Source of the DNA: Falciphora oryzae
Lineage: Eukaryota > Ascomycota > Sordariomycetes > Magnaporthales > Magnaporthaceae
Assembly: GCA_000733355.1 (NCBI GenBank)
Contig: JNVV01000003.1
Span: forward strand, 873,654-937,653
Length of the DNA stretch: 64,000 bases
Direction: 5' to 3'
Both the position numbers and the translations under genes were made by a program. Under the pieces are notes generated by a model. It ran no database searches. It was given only the letters and a program-made list of their open reading frames with translations, and was not told the origin of the DNA. Shown here piece by piece: positions 35,585-46,625 of this stretch. Each line of letters begins with the position of its first letter. Position 1 is the stretch's first letter.

Positions 35585-35834
35585 TGCTCTAGATGCGCGG
35601 ATTTTTATATGCTGCTTTGAACACCCATTTTTTTTGGATAGCATTTTATTGTTTATATTGTAAACCAAATAGTTACTATCTATTTCAAAGACTTAAAACA
35701 GGTAGCTATCATGCGTTGTGTCCTGACTGGTGTCCAGGAGATCTTCAGAAAGAGGGGGGATTCTCAAAAGGAGAAGGACTGGGAGAAAATAAAAACCGAA
35801 AAAAAAACCACGAAACGCCATGAGCTGCGCTAGC

Positions 35835-37256
35835 CTAGGTTCCAGTTAGGCGACAACTCCAGGGCGGGAGCCCCCAGCTGACATCGAGGATGGTCAGCAC
35901 CGCCCAGGACTTGATGATGGAATGGAACCACGAGAAGAGGACCATGGCGGGGAAGTAGACGAGGTCCGCCGGGTGGCGCCAAAAATGCGGCAGCGGCTTG
36001 ATCATCTTGGTCGCCAGGATCCATACCGTCATGTGCCAGGGGCTGACGACGCCCGACGCTCGGGCGAGCCAGACGAGGGCGGCGTCCGTGTACAGGGCGA
36101 AGTTGACGATGCGCGCGACGTAGACGGTGTAGACGGACAAGGGCTGCGACACGTAGACGGCGGGCCCGCGGAGCAGGGTGGTGTTGGACCTGGGCGTCGT
36201 GCGGGCCTAGCGCACCGACTGCCGGAGAAACTTCGCCCAGCCCTCGACGCCCAGGCGCGTCTCCATGGTGGCCCGGGGCCCGTGCTGGAAGTGGGTGCGC
36301 CAGCCGTTGTCGACCAGGTGGCGCGTGATGCAGTTGTCGTCGTCCGGGTTCAGGGGCCCGACCCTGCCGAGGCCGTAGGACCAGTGCTCGTCGCAGAAGT
36401 GGTCGAGGAACGCCCGGTCCTGGACGATGCCGGCGCGGTAGGCGGCGGTCCGGCCCGAGATGACGTACACGCTGCCGTCGGCGCCGCTGGAGCCGCGGAG
36501 CTCGAAGTTGTGGCGCTCCAGGTAGAGGCAGGCGATGAAGTTGAGCAGGTCGGCGGACAGGGCGCTCCACATGCCCGCGAGGAGGCCTCTCCAGGTTGTC
36601 GCGCAGAGGAAGCCCAGGCTGGGGCGCTCGCGGCGAACCCGCTTCTGGGTGCAGACCCCTCCGACCATGGGGTCCTCGAAGGGGGCCAGGATGTTTTCGA
36701 CGTAGCGCTCGGGCCAGAAGATGTGGTCGTCGGCGAAGATGACATAGTCCGTCTTGACGAGGGGCATGGCTGCAGCGAGGTGCCACCTCTTGTTGGCCCG
36801 GGCCGACTTGACCACCAGGACGTCGGGTGAAGACTCGCCGCCGCCGTTCTTGCCGTGGTTCACCCAGTGCTTGGCGGCCGCCTCGTTTCCCTTGCCCACG
36901 GTCGAGATTATGACGGCCCTGACTCCGCTCTTCAGCACCGACGCCATCGTCTCGCCGAAGTCCTCGCCGCAAGGGTCGACCGTGGGAATGATGACCGTGG
37001 CGTCCTCTGCACGGACGGCGAGCCTCTGCTCCTCGGTGGACGGATCGAGGATGCGCTTGGGGGTGACGCTCCGATAAAAGAGGTTACCTGCGACGGAGAT
37101 GAGGAGACGGAGATAACGGAAGACGAAAAGTAGCAGGAACCACCTGGTGTATCCCGTGGCGAGAAAGATAGGCGCGAGCAGGCACGGCACCCAGAAGTAG
37201 CCAATGAGCACCGTCAAGGAGCGGCAGAGCCGCTTAAGCTTCAAGCGGGCATGCAT
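35835..37256 (-). pseudogene. Family-2 polysaccharide-synthase-like glycosyltransferase with in-frame stop
   Basis: A membrane processive GT2 resembling fungal type-3 polysaccharide synthases (Cps1-like). The frame from 37256 runs 349 codons to a TAG at 36207-36209. It then continues in the same frame for 123 more residues to 35835. The first part has N-terminal membrane helices, the VIIPTVDP donor-site start, the DD of IFADDHIFWPERY (about 172) and the NPDDDNCITRHL acid motif. The stop follows RQSVR and precedes ARTT, so it replaces the Trp of the QxxRW motif. The downstream part contains the expected C-terminal membrane helices. No splice sites would remove the stop. I infer a TGG-to-TAG nonsense mutation that leaves a truncated, probably inactive protein. 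A sequencing error or read-through is the alternative. Confidence 0.85.
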
Positions 37257-38477
37257 GTCGACTTCGACGTAGACCTAGCGTGATGGTACTGTGAGGACTG
37301 TGGCTGCCTAGCAGATCAAGTCGGGACAAGACTCTCTTATCAGGTGGCGGATATGCTGACCAGGGCGCCTGGGTGAGAAGGACCTGAAAAGTTCGGCCTT
37401 GGTTGTTTTTGTCCGCGTTCCTTGACTCTTTTCCTCAAGGGCGGTGGGGGGCTTGGGCCGTTTATTTATAAACAATTTGGCCGGTAGGGAGGCTGGCTGC
37501 TCCTTCCCCAACGGCTGGACTTGCTCCCTTTCGTTGAGGCTTCCTATTGGTGCCTTCCTAATTAAGTATCCCGTCGTCCGATCGAGTCTTGATATCACCA
37601 GCATTCCAGACTGATTAGGTCCGTTGGGCTTGCGAGCGGCCGCCATCTGTATTCACCAAGAGCCGGAGCTATATCTCCGGCGGCTTTCCGTGTTTGGATT
37701 GTATGCCCACAGCATTGCCCCCTCGGAGGCCATCGCTGAGTTGACGACTGTATCTATTGGTAGTCCCATTCAAATTCGAACGAACTAACCTTGCCTCCTT
37801 TAGAGCTTCTTCCCTGTTGCCTGACAAGCCTTCACTCGCCCTGTATCAGCCTGCTGTTGCATCTTGTTATACTTGACAGTTGTGGTTTGTTGAATGGAAC
37901 CTTTGCAAGTAGCCTTAATCATGGTAGCGGATTCACAGTGCATGTAATTTGCTCTTGAAGCTTTACTGATGCAATTGATGTTGGGTTACAAGCTTTCGCA
38001 GGTGGCTATTTGGCGGACAACATATGTTGGTTGGTATAAATACAAGCACTGTAACGGTGATACGTCAACGGAAGCTCCTAAGCAAAGGAACCCCGACTCT
38101 ACAAGTGATGGGCTCTGCTAAATGACACCGCAGAGGGAGAAAGAGGACGGCATGGTTGTCTGGGGAACCCAACGTATGTTTCAGGGAAAGAAAAACATTC
38201 AATATTATTCGTCTTGGTGGTAGCTAAAAATGATTGGCTGTACAAAGAACAACTCGTTGTAACAAGCTTTTAGAACAGCAGTTCACTAACTACGGGCTGT
38301 CCGTAAAGAGCAGAACCTAAAAGGGGTTCACACGGCTAAAAAAAAAAAAAGAACAAATAACAAACGGGCTTGTAAAAGTACATATGTCGACGACAATCGC
38401 CTATCGATCTTGATACAGTAAGTAGACGCTGGCAATCTCGCTTCCTTCTATTTGCTCCCTAGCCAAAAGAACTACAC
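37257..38477. other. AT-rich intergenic stretch
   Basis: About 1.2 kb between two minus-strand genes. From about 37650 to 38470 it is clearly more AT-rich than the rest of the window and includes a 12-base A run at about 38340. No open frame with a family motif, and no terminal repeats, were recognised. It may be old repeat debris. Confidence 0.4.
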
Positions 38478-39563
38478 TTATGGCGTGACCAGCATGAGCC
38501 CCTCGCCGCCAATCAGTGCCCGGGACAGGGGCAGGCAGTAGAGGGCGACGAGCCAGAGGCACCACACCTTGAAAGTGCGCTTGTCAGCCGGCACGGAGCC
38601 GCGCACCGCGAGCGTGCGCCCGGCGACGACGAGACCCAGGCCGACCAGCGGGGCGTAGCCCAGCGCGGTGGTGCACCCCCACATCCACGGCAGGACGGCG
38701 GACCACACCAAAACCGGCACGGCGACGAGCCAGCGCGCGGCCGCGTCGCCGACCACGAGCGGCAGGGTGCGGCGGCCGCGGGAGGCGTCACCCTCCTGGT
38801 CCTTGATGTCCTGGATGGAGATGGTGGAGAAGATGGCGGCCGCCATGACCAGCACCCAGCGCCCCGCGAGCAGCGGCACCCAGCGCCCCGGGGACCCCGT
38901 GGGCGGGCCCCAGGGGGCGGCCGGGTTCAGGGCGACCTGGAGGGCGCCGACGGCGAAGCACGGCATGCCCAGGGCGTTGAGGAGGTTCCTGAGGACCGGG
39001 TGCTCGGCGCCGCCCAGGTCGCTGTACAGGTAGCCGAGCAGGATGACGAGGACGCTGGCGCCCGGGGCGCCCATGCAGTAGCTGGCGAGCACGGCGATGA
39101 TGGCGAAGGCGACCAGCAGGCTCCCCGCCTCGTTGGGGGACACTTTCCCCGACGGCAGGGGGCGGTTCGGCTTGTTGATGCGGTCCTCCTCGACCGAGTC
39201 CGGGCCGCGCTGGTTCTGGATGTCGATGACGACCAGGTTGACCCAGACGTAGAGCAGGATCAGCGGGGCGCGGCCGAGGACGACGCGCGGGTGCGGCACG
39301 CCGGCCGACTCGGGCAGCAGCAGCCACAGCGCCACGGCGTTGGTCAGGGCGAACAAGGCCGAGGGCAGGAGGACCGTCTTGACGTCGGACTCGGTGAAGA
39401 GCCAGATGGTGTGCAGAAAGCGCGTCAGCTCCCGGTGCGTCGTCTGCCGCTGCGAGACCACGCGGTCGCGGAACAGCTTGACGGGCGAGTCTTCGATGGG
39501 TGAGAAGAGCGCCGGCGGCAGGTCTGGCTTGTGAGGCATGTTGTTTCGTTTTACTGCCGGCAT
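38478..39563 (-). CDS. UbiA-superfamily prenyltransferase or membrane terpene cyclase
   Basis: A polytopic membrane protein of 361 residues in one exon. The first Asp-rich region reads NQRGPDSVEEDRINKPNRPL (about 115-134), and the second is QDIKDQEGDASRGRRTLP (about 249-266). Classical UbiA enzymes carry NDxxDxxxD in the first region; here the second motif residue is Gln and acidic residues are shifted. The NQ...EEDRINKPxRPxPSG pattern recalls a fungal subgroup that includes UbiA-type membrane terpene cyclases such as the fumagillin bergamotene synthase. Eight or nine hydrophobic segments are visible. The nearby UGT and GT2 genes hint at a glycosylated terpenoid or lipid pathway. Substrate and reaction are unknown. 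Confidence 0.85.
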   Translation of the reverse strand: MPAVKRNNMPHKPDLPPALFSPIEDSPVKLFRDRVVSQRQTTHRELTRFLHTIWLFTESDVKTVLLPSALFALTNAVALWLLLPESAGVPHPRVVLGRAPLILLYVWVNLVVIDIQNQRGPDSVEEDRINKPNRPLPSGKVSPNEAGSLLVAFAIIAVLASYCMGAPGASVLVILLGYLYSDLGGAEHPVLRNLLNALGMPCFAVGALQVALNPAAPWGPPTGSPGRWVPLLAGRWVLVMAAAIFSTISIQDIKDQEGDASRGRRTLPLVVGDAAARWLVAVPVLVWSAVLPWMWGCTTALGYAPLVGLGLVVAGRTLAVRGSVPADKRTFKVWCLWLVALYCLPLSRALIGGEGLMLVTP

Positions 39564-42500
39564 TGCTTCGGGAGTGTCGTCAGGGGAAAACGCCCGAAGA
39601 TGAGCGGCAAGAGGAGCCGTTTGGTGTTGAGGGAAGCCAGCAGCTGGCTGCTAGCCTGTGTCTTTTGGACTTGAGGGGTATACACAGCGAAGGGGAGACT
39701 TGTCGGTTGAGGGGCAGTAACAAAGAAACGTGCAAGGGGCTAATAGATGAAGATGTGGGAATAATTACGTCCCTTCCATCCGCATGCAGAGGCATCAGGC
39801 CACCGGGTCTTATATGGAACAGGAGTCTCATCGCCATGGCTTGGACACGATACACAGCTTTACGGATACGGATACAAGGAGCAACCTGAGCCCAGGCTCA
39901 CCGAAGGGGGCAGATCCCGACAGCATGACCGTATACGGTATGGTCAGAGGCCCAGCAAGGCGTATGCAGTCTATCCGGGTCGCCAACACCATAAGGCTGA
40001 TGACATGACATGTTTCCTTGGGCCGGAGAGGCGCATGATGGTGTACAGGTGTGGCTATAACAGGGAATAGGAGAGCATCTGGGAGATGCGGCCCCTGGGG
40101 CAGGGGTCCCGGCAGAGCGGACGCCGCAGTTCTACTGACAGCAGAAGGAGCCGCAGCCACGGTAGCACGATACAGATTTGGGCGCCAGCCTGGTCAGCGA
40201 TGATGCACGATGAGCGTGGGGAACAAACGTGGTCGAGTGAGCCATGCTCGAAGATGATGGTGCGAGATGAGGATCCGGAAGGGGCAAGGATAGACAAAGG
40301 AACGAAAGCTTGGGGTCCAAGTTGGGAAATTTACCCCGTCGGCCATGTGTCTGACAGGGGTTAACTGTCCAAAAAAGGAACTGTTTTGGCCGATGTTGGT
40401 CATCAAGAATATGCGAACCGTTAAATGCCTGCGCGAAATACCGTGTCGGCAAGACGTGGAGGCAGAGAGCAAGGCCGAGGGCGGGCATGGGTTGATGCAA
40501 AGACCCCGGCCGTGGCCATTGTCAGCCAAAACCAGCAAAGCTGACGAATGCGCTGCTGGATATGGCTTCTTGAGCCAAGAGGGCGGCGGCTGTAGCGTAT
40601 GAGGGGCAAGCCTTCTCATCGGGGGGCGGCTCAACGCCACGGCTCAGCATAGGGGGTATTCTACAAATACCGATTTATGTAAGCATACCCCTGGTGAACG
40701 CACAGTGTGCTGGTGTGACAGCGTCAACTCTGTGCATACCTACCACACACTCGGAGCTCCCTGCTGCTGTTCGAGGCTCTTTGCATCTGCCTGGGGGTGG
40801 CTGCACGTCGGATGCGCCAACCAGTCCGTTGGCGTCCAGTCAGTTGGCGGGTAGAGGCTCGAGCCGCGAGAGAAAAAGACGTCGACGCGGGAGGATCGTG
40901 CGGGAAGCGCCACAGCCGCTAGCCGACAGGGCGCTGCGAGCAATGGTGGCTTAGTTGATGGATGAAGTGACTGATTAGTGAGGATGATGTTGGTTCTTGG
41001 CTCTCCCATGAGCAGCCCCCAATGCCATTCCCGAGCGGCCAAAAGGAGCAACCACCTTGAGTCCGCCGCATGCGAACAGCCAACAGTCGGTGTAGGAGAC
41101 GGTATGGCCGAGGATGGCCCCTAGCGACACCCAAGTCTGCCATCATTGTCGCCAAAAATGGTTACTTGCGAAATCACTCTGTGGGTATGGGCGGTTGGAG
41201 GTGTGAGCCTGGATGTGGTAATTTTCGGGGAGCGCGATAACCGAGATCAGCAGAATGGCCAGAAAAGAGCCAAATGCTATTGCCGGCGGAACGCCGCAGC
41301 GAGGCGAAGCCATGGTGTCGGCTCCTAGCAGGCATCAATTGGCTGTAAGCTGACCAGCCCGAGACACCAAAAGAGAGGGGGATGAAAAGTAGGGGACCAA
41401 AAGGGCCGGGGATATGATGTCAAAAGATCCCGGGGCCCTCGGGGGGAAAGAAGATGAGCGAACCACGTTTCTCTGCGCCAAGCACAGTACATAAGCCCGT
41501 CAGGTCAGATTCTCGAAGCCCTGCGCGGTCTTCCATGGGTGCTGCTGTGCTACGCTGCGCCACACTGTAGGGCTAGGGAGTGGGTGTGTGTCAGCTGTCA
41601 GGTCCCGGCCCAGCCACGATGGGGGTTGCACAGGAGGAAGACGGCGATCCATGGCAGAGGGGTCCATGGAGGACTACGCCGTCGTCGGGATATATACGAG
41701 CGAGGTTGTCGGAGAGAAGGAAGAGTCCGAGGCTACGGCGCCGGATCGCAGCCTAAAAAGCGGGGCTGTCCTCTTTTCCCTCTGTCCAAGGCGCAAGACA
41801 AGGACGATGGAGGTCGTCGCTGAGGTGACTCGATTGTGTGAGCCATGGACGTATGACGGGTATGGCTGCCTGCGTCTGAAAGGAAAGGAGACTTTGCTCG
41901 GAAGGGATGGCGGGCGAAAGTACCCGGCTCAGCCCGGCCAGCGGCTTCGCGGTCCCTGCAGGTGTCGCACAGCAACTGGGAAAGGACGGCATCATGCTGC
42001 CTTACGTACTTCCACTCCTCGTGTTGGGGGTTGCAGATACGGAGGGAGATACGGAGGCCTGGGAATACGCGTACTGGCTGGAGGCTGCACGCCTATCGTC
42101 GGTCTCGAAGGGTCGGTTGGTGTCAATCGAGCAATTCCAACCGACCGGTACCGATTTTAGCCGCCTTCCGCCGGTCGCTTGGACGCATCTGGCAATTGGA
42201 CCCGGGAGAGCGATTGGGCCGGGTCAATCGATGGGCGATGGCGATGGCGGCTCGTCGGCAGTGAATTGATGCATGCCAGCCCTGGCCCCTGCCGGTTGAC
42301 TCGATGCGATCGAGTAACAGGGCTGGGGTTGATAGGTTATCTGCCATGGTCTGTGCACAATGGGCTTCCAGCTGAAGGGAATGTGCGAATCTGCCGATAA
42401 GAGACGGGCCAACTCCAATGGTGGGGAAGAGCCAAGAGATAGATGCAGGCCTAACCCCAGGTGGGACCGACTGGAAGCAGAGCTCGATTGTTTTTGTCCT

Positions 42501-43713
42501 TTTTGTCCACTGCTTTCACTTCAACAAACTCACAGTCGATGAGGCCCTTGAAGTCAATTTACATAGATCCAAGGATGTAGCCGGAACGCAACGGAATGTG
42601 GCAGGACATTCCCAGCGGCTAGCCGCCGTGGAGTTTGTTGAGTCCGTCACAATGGATGGCAGCTGTCAAAACAAGAGCCGTCGCTTTTTTGTTCCTGAAT
42701 GGCCACCCCCATTGCCTGGTTGTCCGACTCGCGTCGCCCGGGCTTGGTCCGCGGACGATGGGATTTGATGCAAGTCCCGCACCGCGTCCGGCGCCAGCAC
42801 GCACCCGCACAACCCACGAGCGCCATAAGCGGCTTCCCCGACATGCACATACATGAGTTGCAGCAGGCCTTTTGCTCCCTTTTCGCCTAGCGCAGACGCA
42901 CCGCCCGCCCCAGGCCCCCTCTGGGGATCACAGGCTCGCGTGCGGAATTCCCATTCAGAGTGGGGGGATATCGCCTCCGATATGCACCCAAGGCAACGGT
43001 GGTTGCTGTGTCTTGCTCCCTACCGAGCAAAGCAACCCATGGAGATGGCGCTACCCTGGCGCCTGGGGTGCGTGGATGCGCAGCGTCGTATGGACTATCT
43101 GCAAGATAAAACCTTCTCCGCCCCTTGGGTCGCATGGCGCTTTTTTTCGCGGCTCGCGAGACTCATGTTTCCGATATACTTAACTCCCTCGGTGTGCCCG
43201 CCCTCCAACTCTCTTCTGTGTTGACTGTTGTGGAACGAGTTGTTCACCACCAACAACCCACCCGTCATCTCCCTCTCCCGCTGGCTCTCCTTTGTGTTGC
43301 CGCGCTCGCCTACTGTGCGAGTTTGTGTCTTGGACCGCCAACCCAAACCGGGCCATCAGATTTGTTTCCCCCACATCAGACCGGACCGGACAAAGGCAAG
43401 ATCAGACAGAGCTGCACGTGCCTGTCGTCATAGCAGCCCAGAGTTCAGACGGTTGCACGAGTCCTCGAGGCCAGAGACGTTCGCATCAACTTGCGCCGAC
43501 CGACCCTGAACTACACCCGAAGCCTCGAACAAGTATCTGAATCTGTCGTTGTTTTCGGTGTGTGTACGAACGCTCCCTCCAAGCGCCGAACCGCCGAATC
43601 CAGCCAAGCCCCGTCAAACGGCTGTCGGGCAGTTCCCCCCGCCACGCTGCGGCGCCCCCAGACGACCTCCCGCCAATTCGCCCCGTCGCCGTCAGCCGTC
43701 TTAGAACGCCGCA
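39564..43713. other. Gene-poor 4.1 kb region
   Basis: The longest stretch without a recognised gene. Many short open frames occur on both strands with no family motif, no signal peptide plus mature domain, and no consistent exon pattern. The last 600 bases (from about 43100) are a pyrimidine-rich leader of the permease gene. I found no tRNA, tandem array or transposase. Confidence 0.4.
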
Positions 43714-45870
43714 ATGGCAGAGAAGGGGGCAACGCTGCGAAAATGGGCCAACAAGCTCGCCGTCGAGTCCGAGCCGGGCTTGACCAACGCACAGTTGATG
43801 GTATGTGTGTGCTGTATATCCGAGTATTTGCCGGAAAAAAAAAAAAAAAAAAAAGCAAAAACACAAAGACAAGGAGCTACATGCAAAGCCAGAGGGCATG
43901 TTCTCTCGAACAACGCCACAATAAACCGTCTCTGGCTTTAAACTGACGCCGTTGCTCGCTATTTAGTTAACGAACCATGATCTCAAACCGGTCGAGCCTG
44001 AACGGCGGCAATGGGGTCCATGGAATTTTGTAGGCTTTTGGATCGCCGATTGCTTTAACATCAACACATGGATGATCTCGTCCTCGATGTAAGTCTCAAC
44101 CCCAACCCTAACCCCAGCTCGACCCTGACGCTGACCTGGAGTATCGCAGGGTGGTCGGTGGCCTATCGTGGTGGCAATCATGGCTCTGTGTTTGGATCGG
44201 ATACACCATTGCTGGCTGCTTCATCGTCCTCACCGGCCGCATCGGCGCTACCTACCACATCGGCTTCCCCGTCGTTTCGCGTTCGTCCTTTGGTATCTGG
44301 GGCAGTCTGTGGCCCGTTTTCAACCGTGCCGCCATGGGTGAGTGAGAAGTGTGATCCCCTCCGGGGCGCTGGCCTTGAGGAGACCCCGTCACTGACAGAC
44401 ACTCTCGCCTTTCAAAACAGCGTGCATTTGGTATGGGGTCCAGTCGTGGATTGGTGGCCGCTGCGTCTACATCATGATCCAGTCCATCTGGACAAGCTGG
44501 GTAAGAACTAGCCACGGATGGTTTAAACTAGACACTGATACAACCAGCTTGCTAACATGGCCGACTCGGACAGAACCGCGATACAATCCCCAATACTTTC
44601 CCTGAAGGCTCAGGGGCAACAACCGCGGATTATGCTTCGTTTTTCATCTTCTGGCTCTGCTCGCTGCCTGCGATTTGGTTTCCCGTCCACACAATCCGCC
44701 ATCTGTTCACGGTCAAGGCCTACTTCGTGCCCGTCGCCGCCATCGCCTTCCTCATCTGGGCCGTCGTGCGCGCGGGAGGCGTGGGCCCCATCGTGAACAC
44801 GCCCGGCCGCCTCCAGGGGTCCGAGCTGGCGTGGGAGTTTGTGCTAGGCGTCATGAGCAGCATCGCGAATTTCGCGACGCTTGTCGTCAACGACCCTGAT
44901 TTTACGCGCTTCGCCCAGAAGCCGCGCGACGCGCTGTGGTCACAGCTCTTCGCCATCCCCGTCGGCTTCGCCCTGACGTCCTTCGTCGGCATCATCGTCT
45001 CATCCGCCTCGGCCATCGTTTACCGGGAGCCGATCTGGGACCCGCTCAAGCTGCTGGAGCGTTTCATCGAGGAGGGTAGCTCCGGCCAGCGCTTCGGCGT
45101 CTTCGTCATCGCCTTCGCCTTCGCGCTGGCGCAGCTAGGAACTAATATTGCCGCCAATTCGGTCTCGGCCGGCACCGACATGACGGCGCTTATGCCCCGG
45201 TTCCTCAACATCCGCCGGGGCGGCTACATCTGCGCCGCCGTCGGCTTGGCCATGTGCCCCTACACGCTCTTGACCGACAGCAACCAGTTTACGACCTACC
45301 TGTCGAGCTACAGCGTCTTCCTGAGCTCTATTGCTGGCGTCATGATCAGTGACTACTACGTACGTGATCCCAACGTTGCGCTCTCCCGATACGTATCTGC
45401 TTGAATGTCTCGCTAACTCCTGCACTCACGCTTGTTAGTTTGTCCGCCGCGGCTATCTCGAGATCAAGGAGCTGTACTCGGCGCGCAAGACGAGCCCTTA
45501 CTACTTCACCTACGGCATCCACTGGCGAGCGTATGCCGCGTACATCGCCGGCATCCTCATCAACGTGGTCGGGTTCGCCGGCCAGGTCGGGCGCGAGGTG
45601 CCCATCGGCGCGACCTACATCTACCGGGTCAACTTCTTCGCCGGCTTCATCGTGTCCGCGGGGGTCTACTACCTGTGCTGCCGCTTCTTCCCCATCCCGG
45701 CCACGAGCGACCGCTGGATGGAGGTCGGGGACGAGATTGACGACATCCGCGTCGCCTACGACGACGGCTCGGATCGGCCCCACGACGCGGCCAGCGGCAG
45801 CCAGGAGTATGATGACGTCCAGGGTGGCCCGCCGCTCAAGAAGAACCCTGATAATACAAAGATGGTTTGA
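43714..45870 (+). CDS. NCS1-family permease (uracil/allantoin/uridine, Fur type)
   Basis: A 12-helix plasma-membrane proton symporter for pyrimidines or allantoin. Six exons (43714-43800, 43967-44088, 44150-44337, 44421-44500, 44574-45359, 45439-45870) all keep phase and give 564 residues. Hallmarks of the Fur group are [20 protein letters not shown] at helix 1, [53 protein letters not shown] and [20 protein letters not shown]. The tail is acidic. Substrate within the family (uracil, allantoin or uridine) cannot be decided from these motifs. Intron 1 contains a run of 20 A; intron 2 contains a short telomere-like CCCTAACCCC by chance. Confidence 0.9.
43835..43854 (+). repeat. A20 homopolymer in NCS1 permease intron 1
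   Basis: Twenty consecutive A in the first half of a 166-base intron. Confidence 0.9.
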
Positions 45871-46625
45871 TTGGCCTCTTGGTGCCGTAACGCTTGGTAC
45901 GTTTCTCTGGGGCCTCTTTTGGATTTGGTGTTTAGCCCACTGGCGAGCTATTTTACTTGATATTCCCATGCTTGGGCAGAGAGCCATCTCGCTCTTTGGA
46001 AGATGTGTTTTCTGGCTCATGTTGTTTAACGGAACCACTCCGGGGGTACATTTGCCTGCTGAGAATATCGCATGATACCACTATACAAATGCTATTGCTT
46101 CCTATGACAAAAACTTTTCTATGTGAACTCAGCTGAAGTTCGCTAGTGCCCTGTACTTGGGGCTATGCCACGGTGCCGGTGAGAAATATCGTGGCTGGCT
46201 ACCTGGTAGGTAGGATGGGAGCCACATTGATCCGAGTGAATAATGGGCATCACATTGTATTCAATGATTCTGATTGGCGATTTGTATTGATCTGGACGGT
46301 AAACGAAGCAATGGAGTGCTGAAAGCTGGCATACCTCACTACAGGATCCACACACAGTGGGTGGATAGACCCTGAACTCTGCCTAGAAGTGAGCTGAATC
46401 TGGCTTACAAGTGCTGAAGTTTTCTCCGTTGAGCGCACACCCAATTTATACGAATGAACCAGCAGGGTACCCCGAAAGCATTCGGAAGCACGCACCAGGA
46501 TCTTTTAGCTGCATGGCAACCAGCTGGGCACGACCCAGTGCTTAGGTTGCTACGACTCTTGGAACGACGAGGGGCTTCCGGGCGCTCTAGAGGGGCGGTA
46601 TCGGCGCCACCAGCACTGCGGCAAG
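45871..46625. other. Intergenic
   Basis: About 750 bases, AT-richer near 46080-46330, fitting a 3' UTR and promoter. No gene recognised. Confidence 0.4.

Noticed and set aside
37308..37646. Minus-strand open frame of 112 codons
   Set aside because: No motif, low-complexity composition and no support from neighbours.
40132..40500. Minus-strand frame ending in a Cys-rich tail (CYRGCGSFCCQ)
   Set aside because: No convincing signal peptide or repeated Cys spacing, and several overlapping frames are equally long.
44101..44116. Telomere-like CCCTAACCCC motif
   Set aside because: A single short occurrence inside a permease intron; chance is enough.
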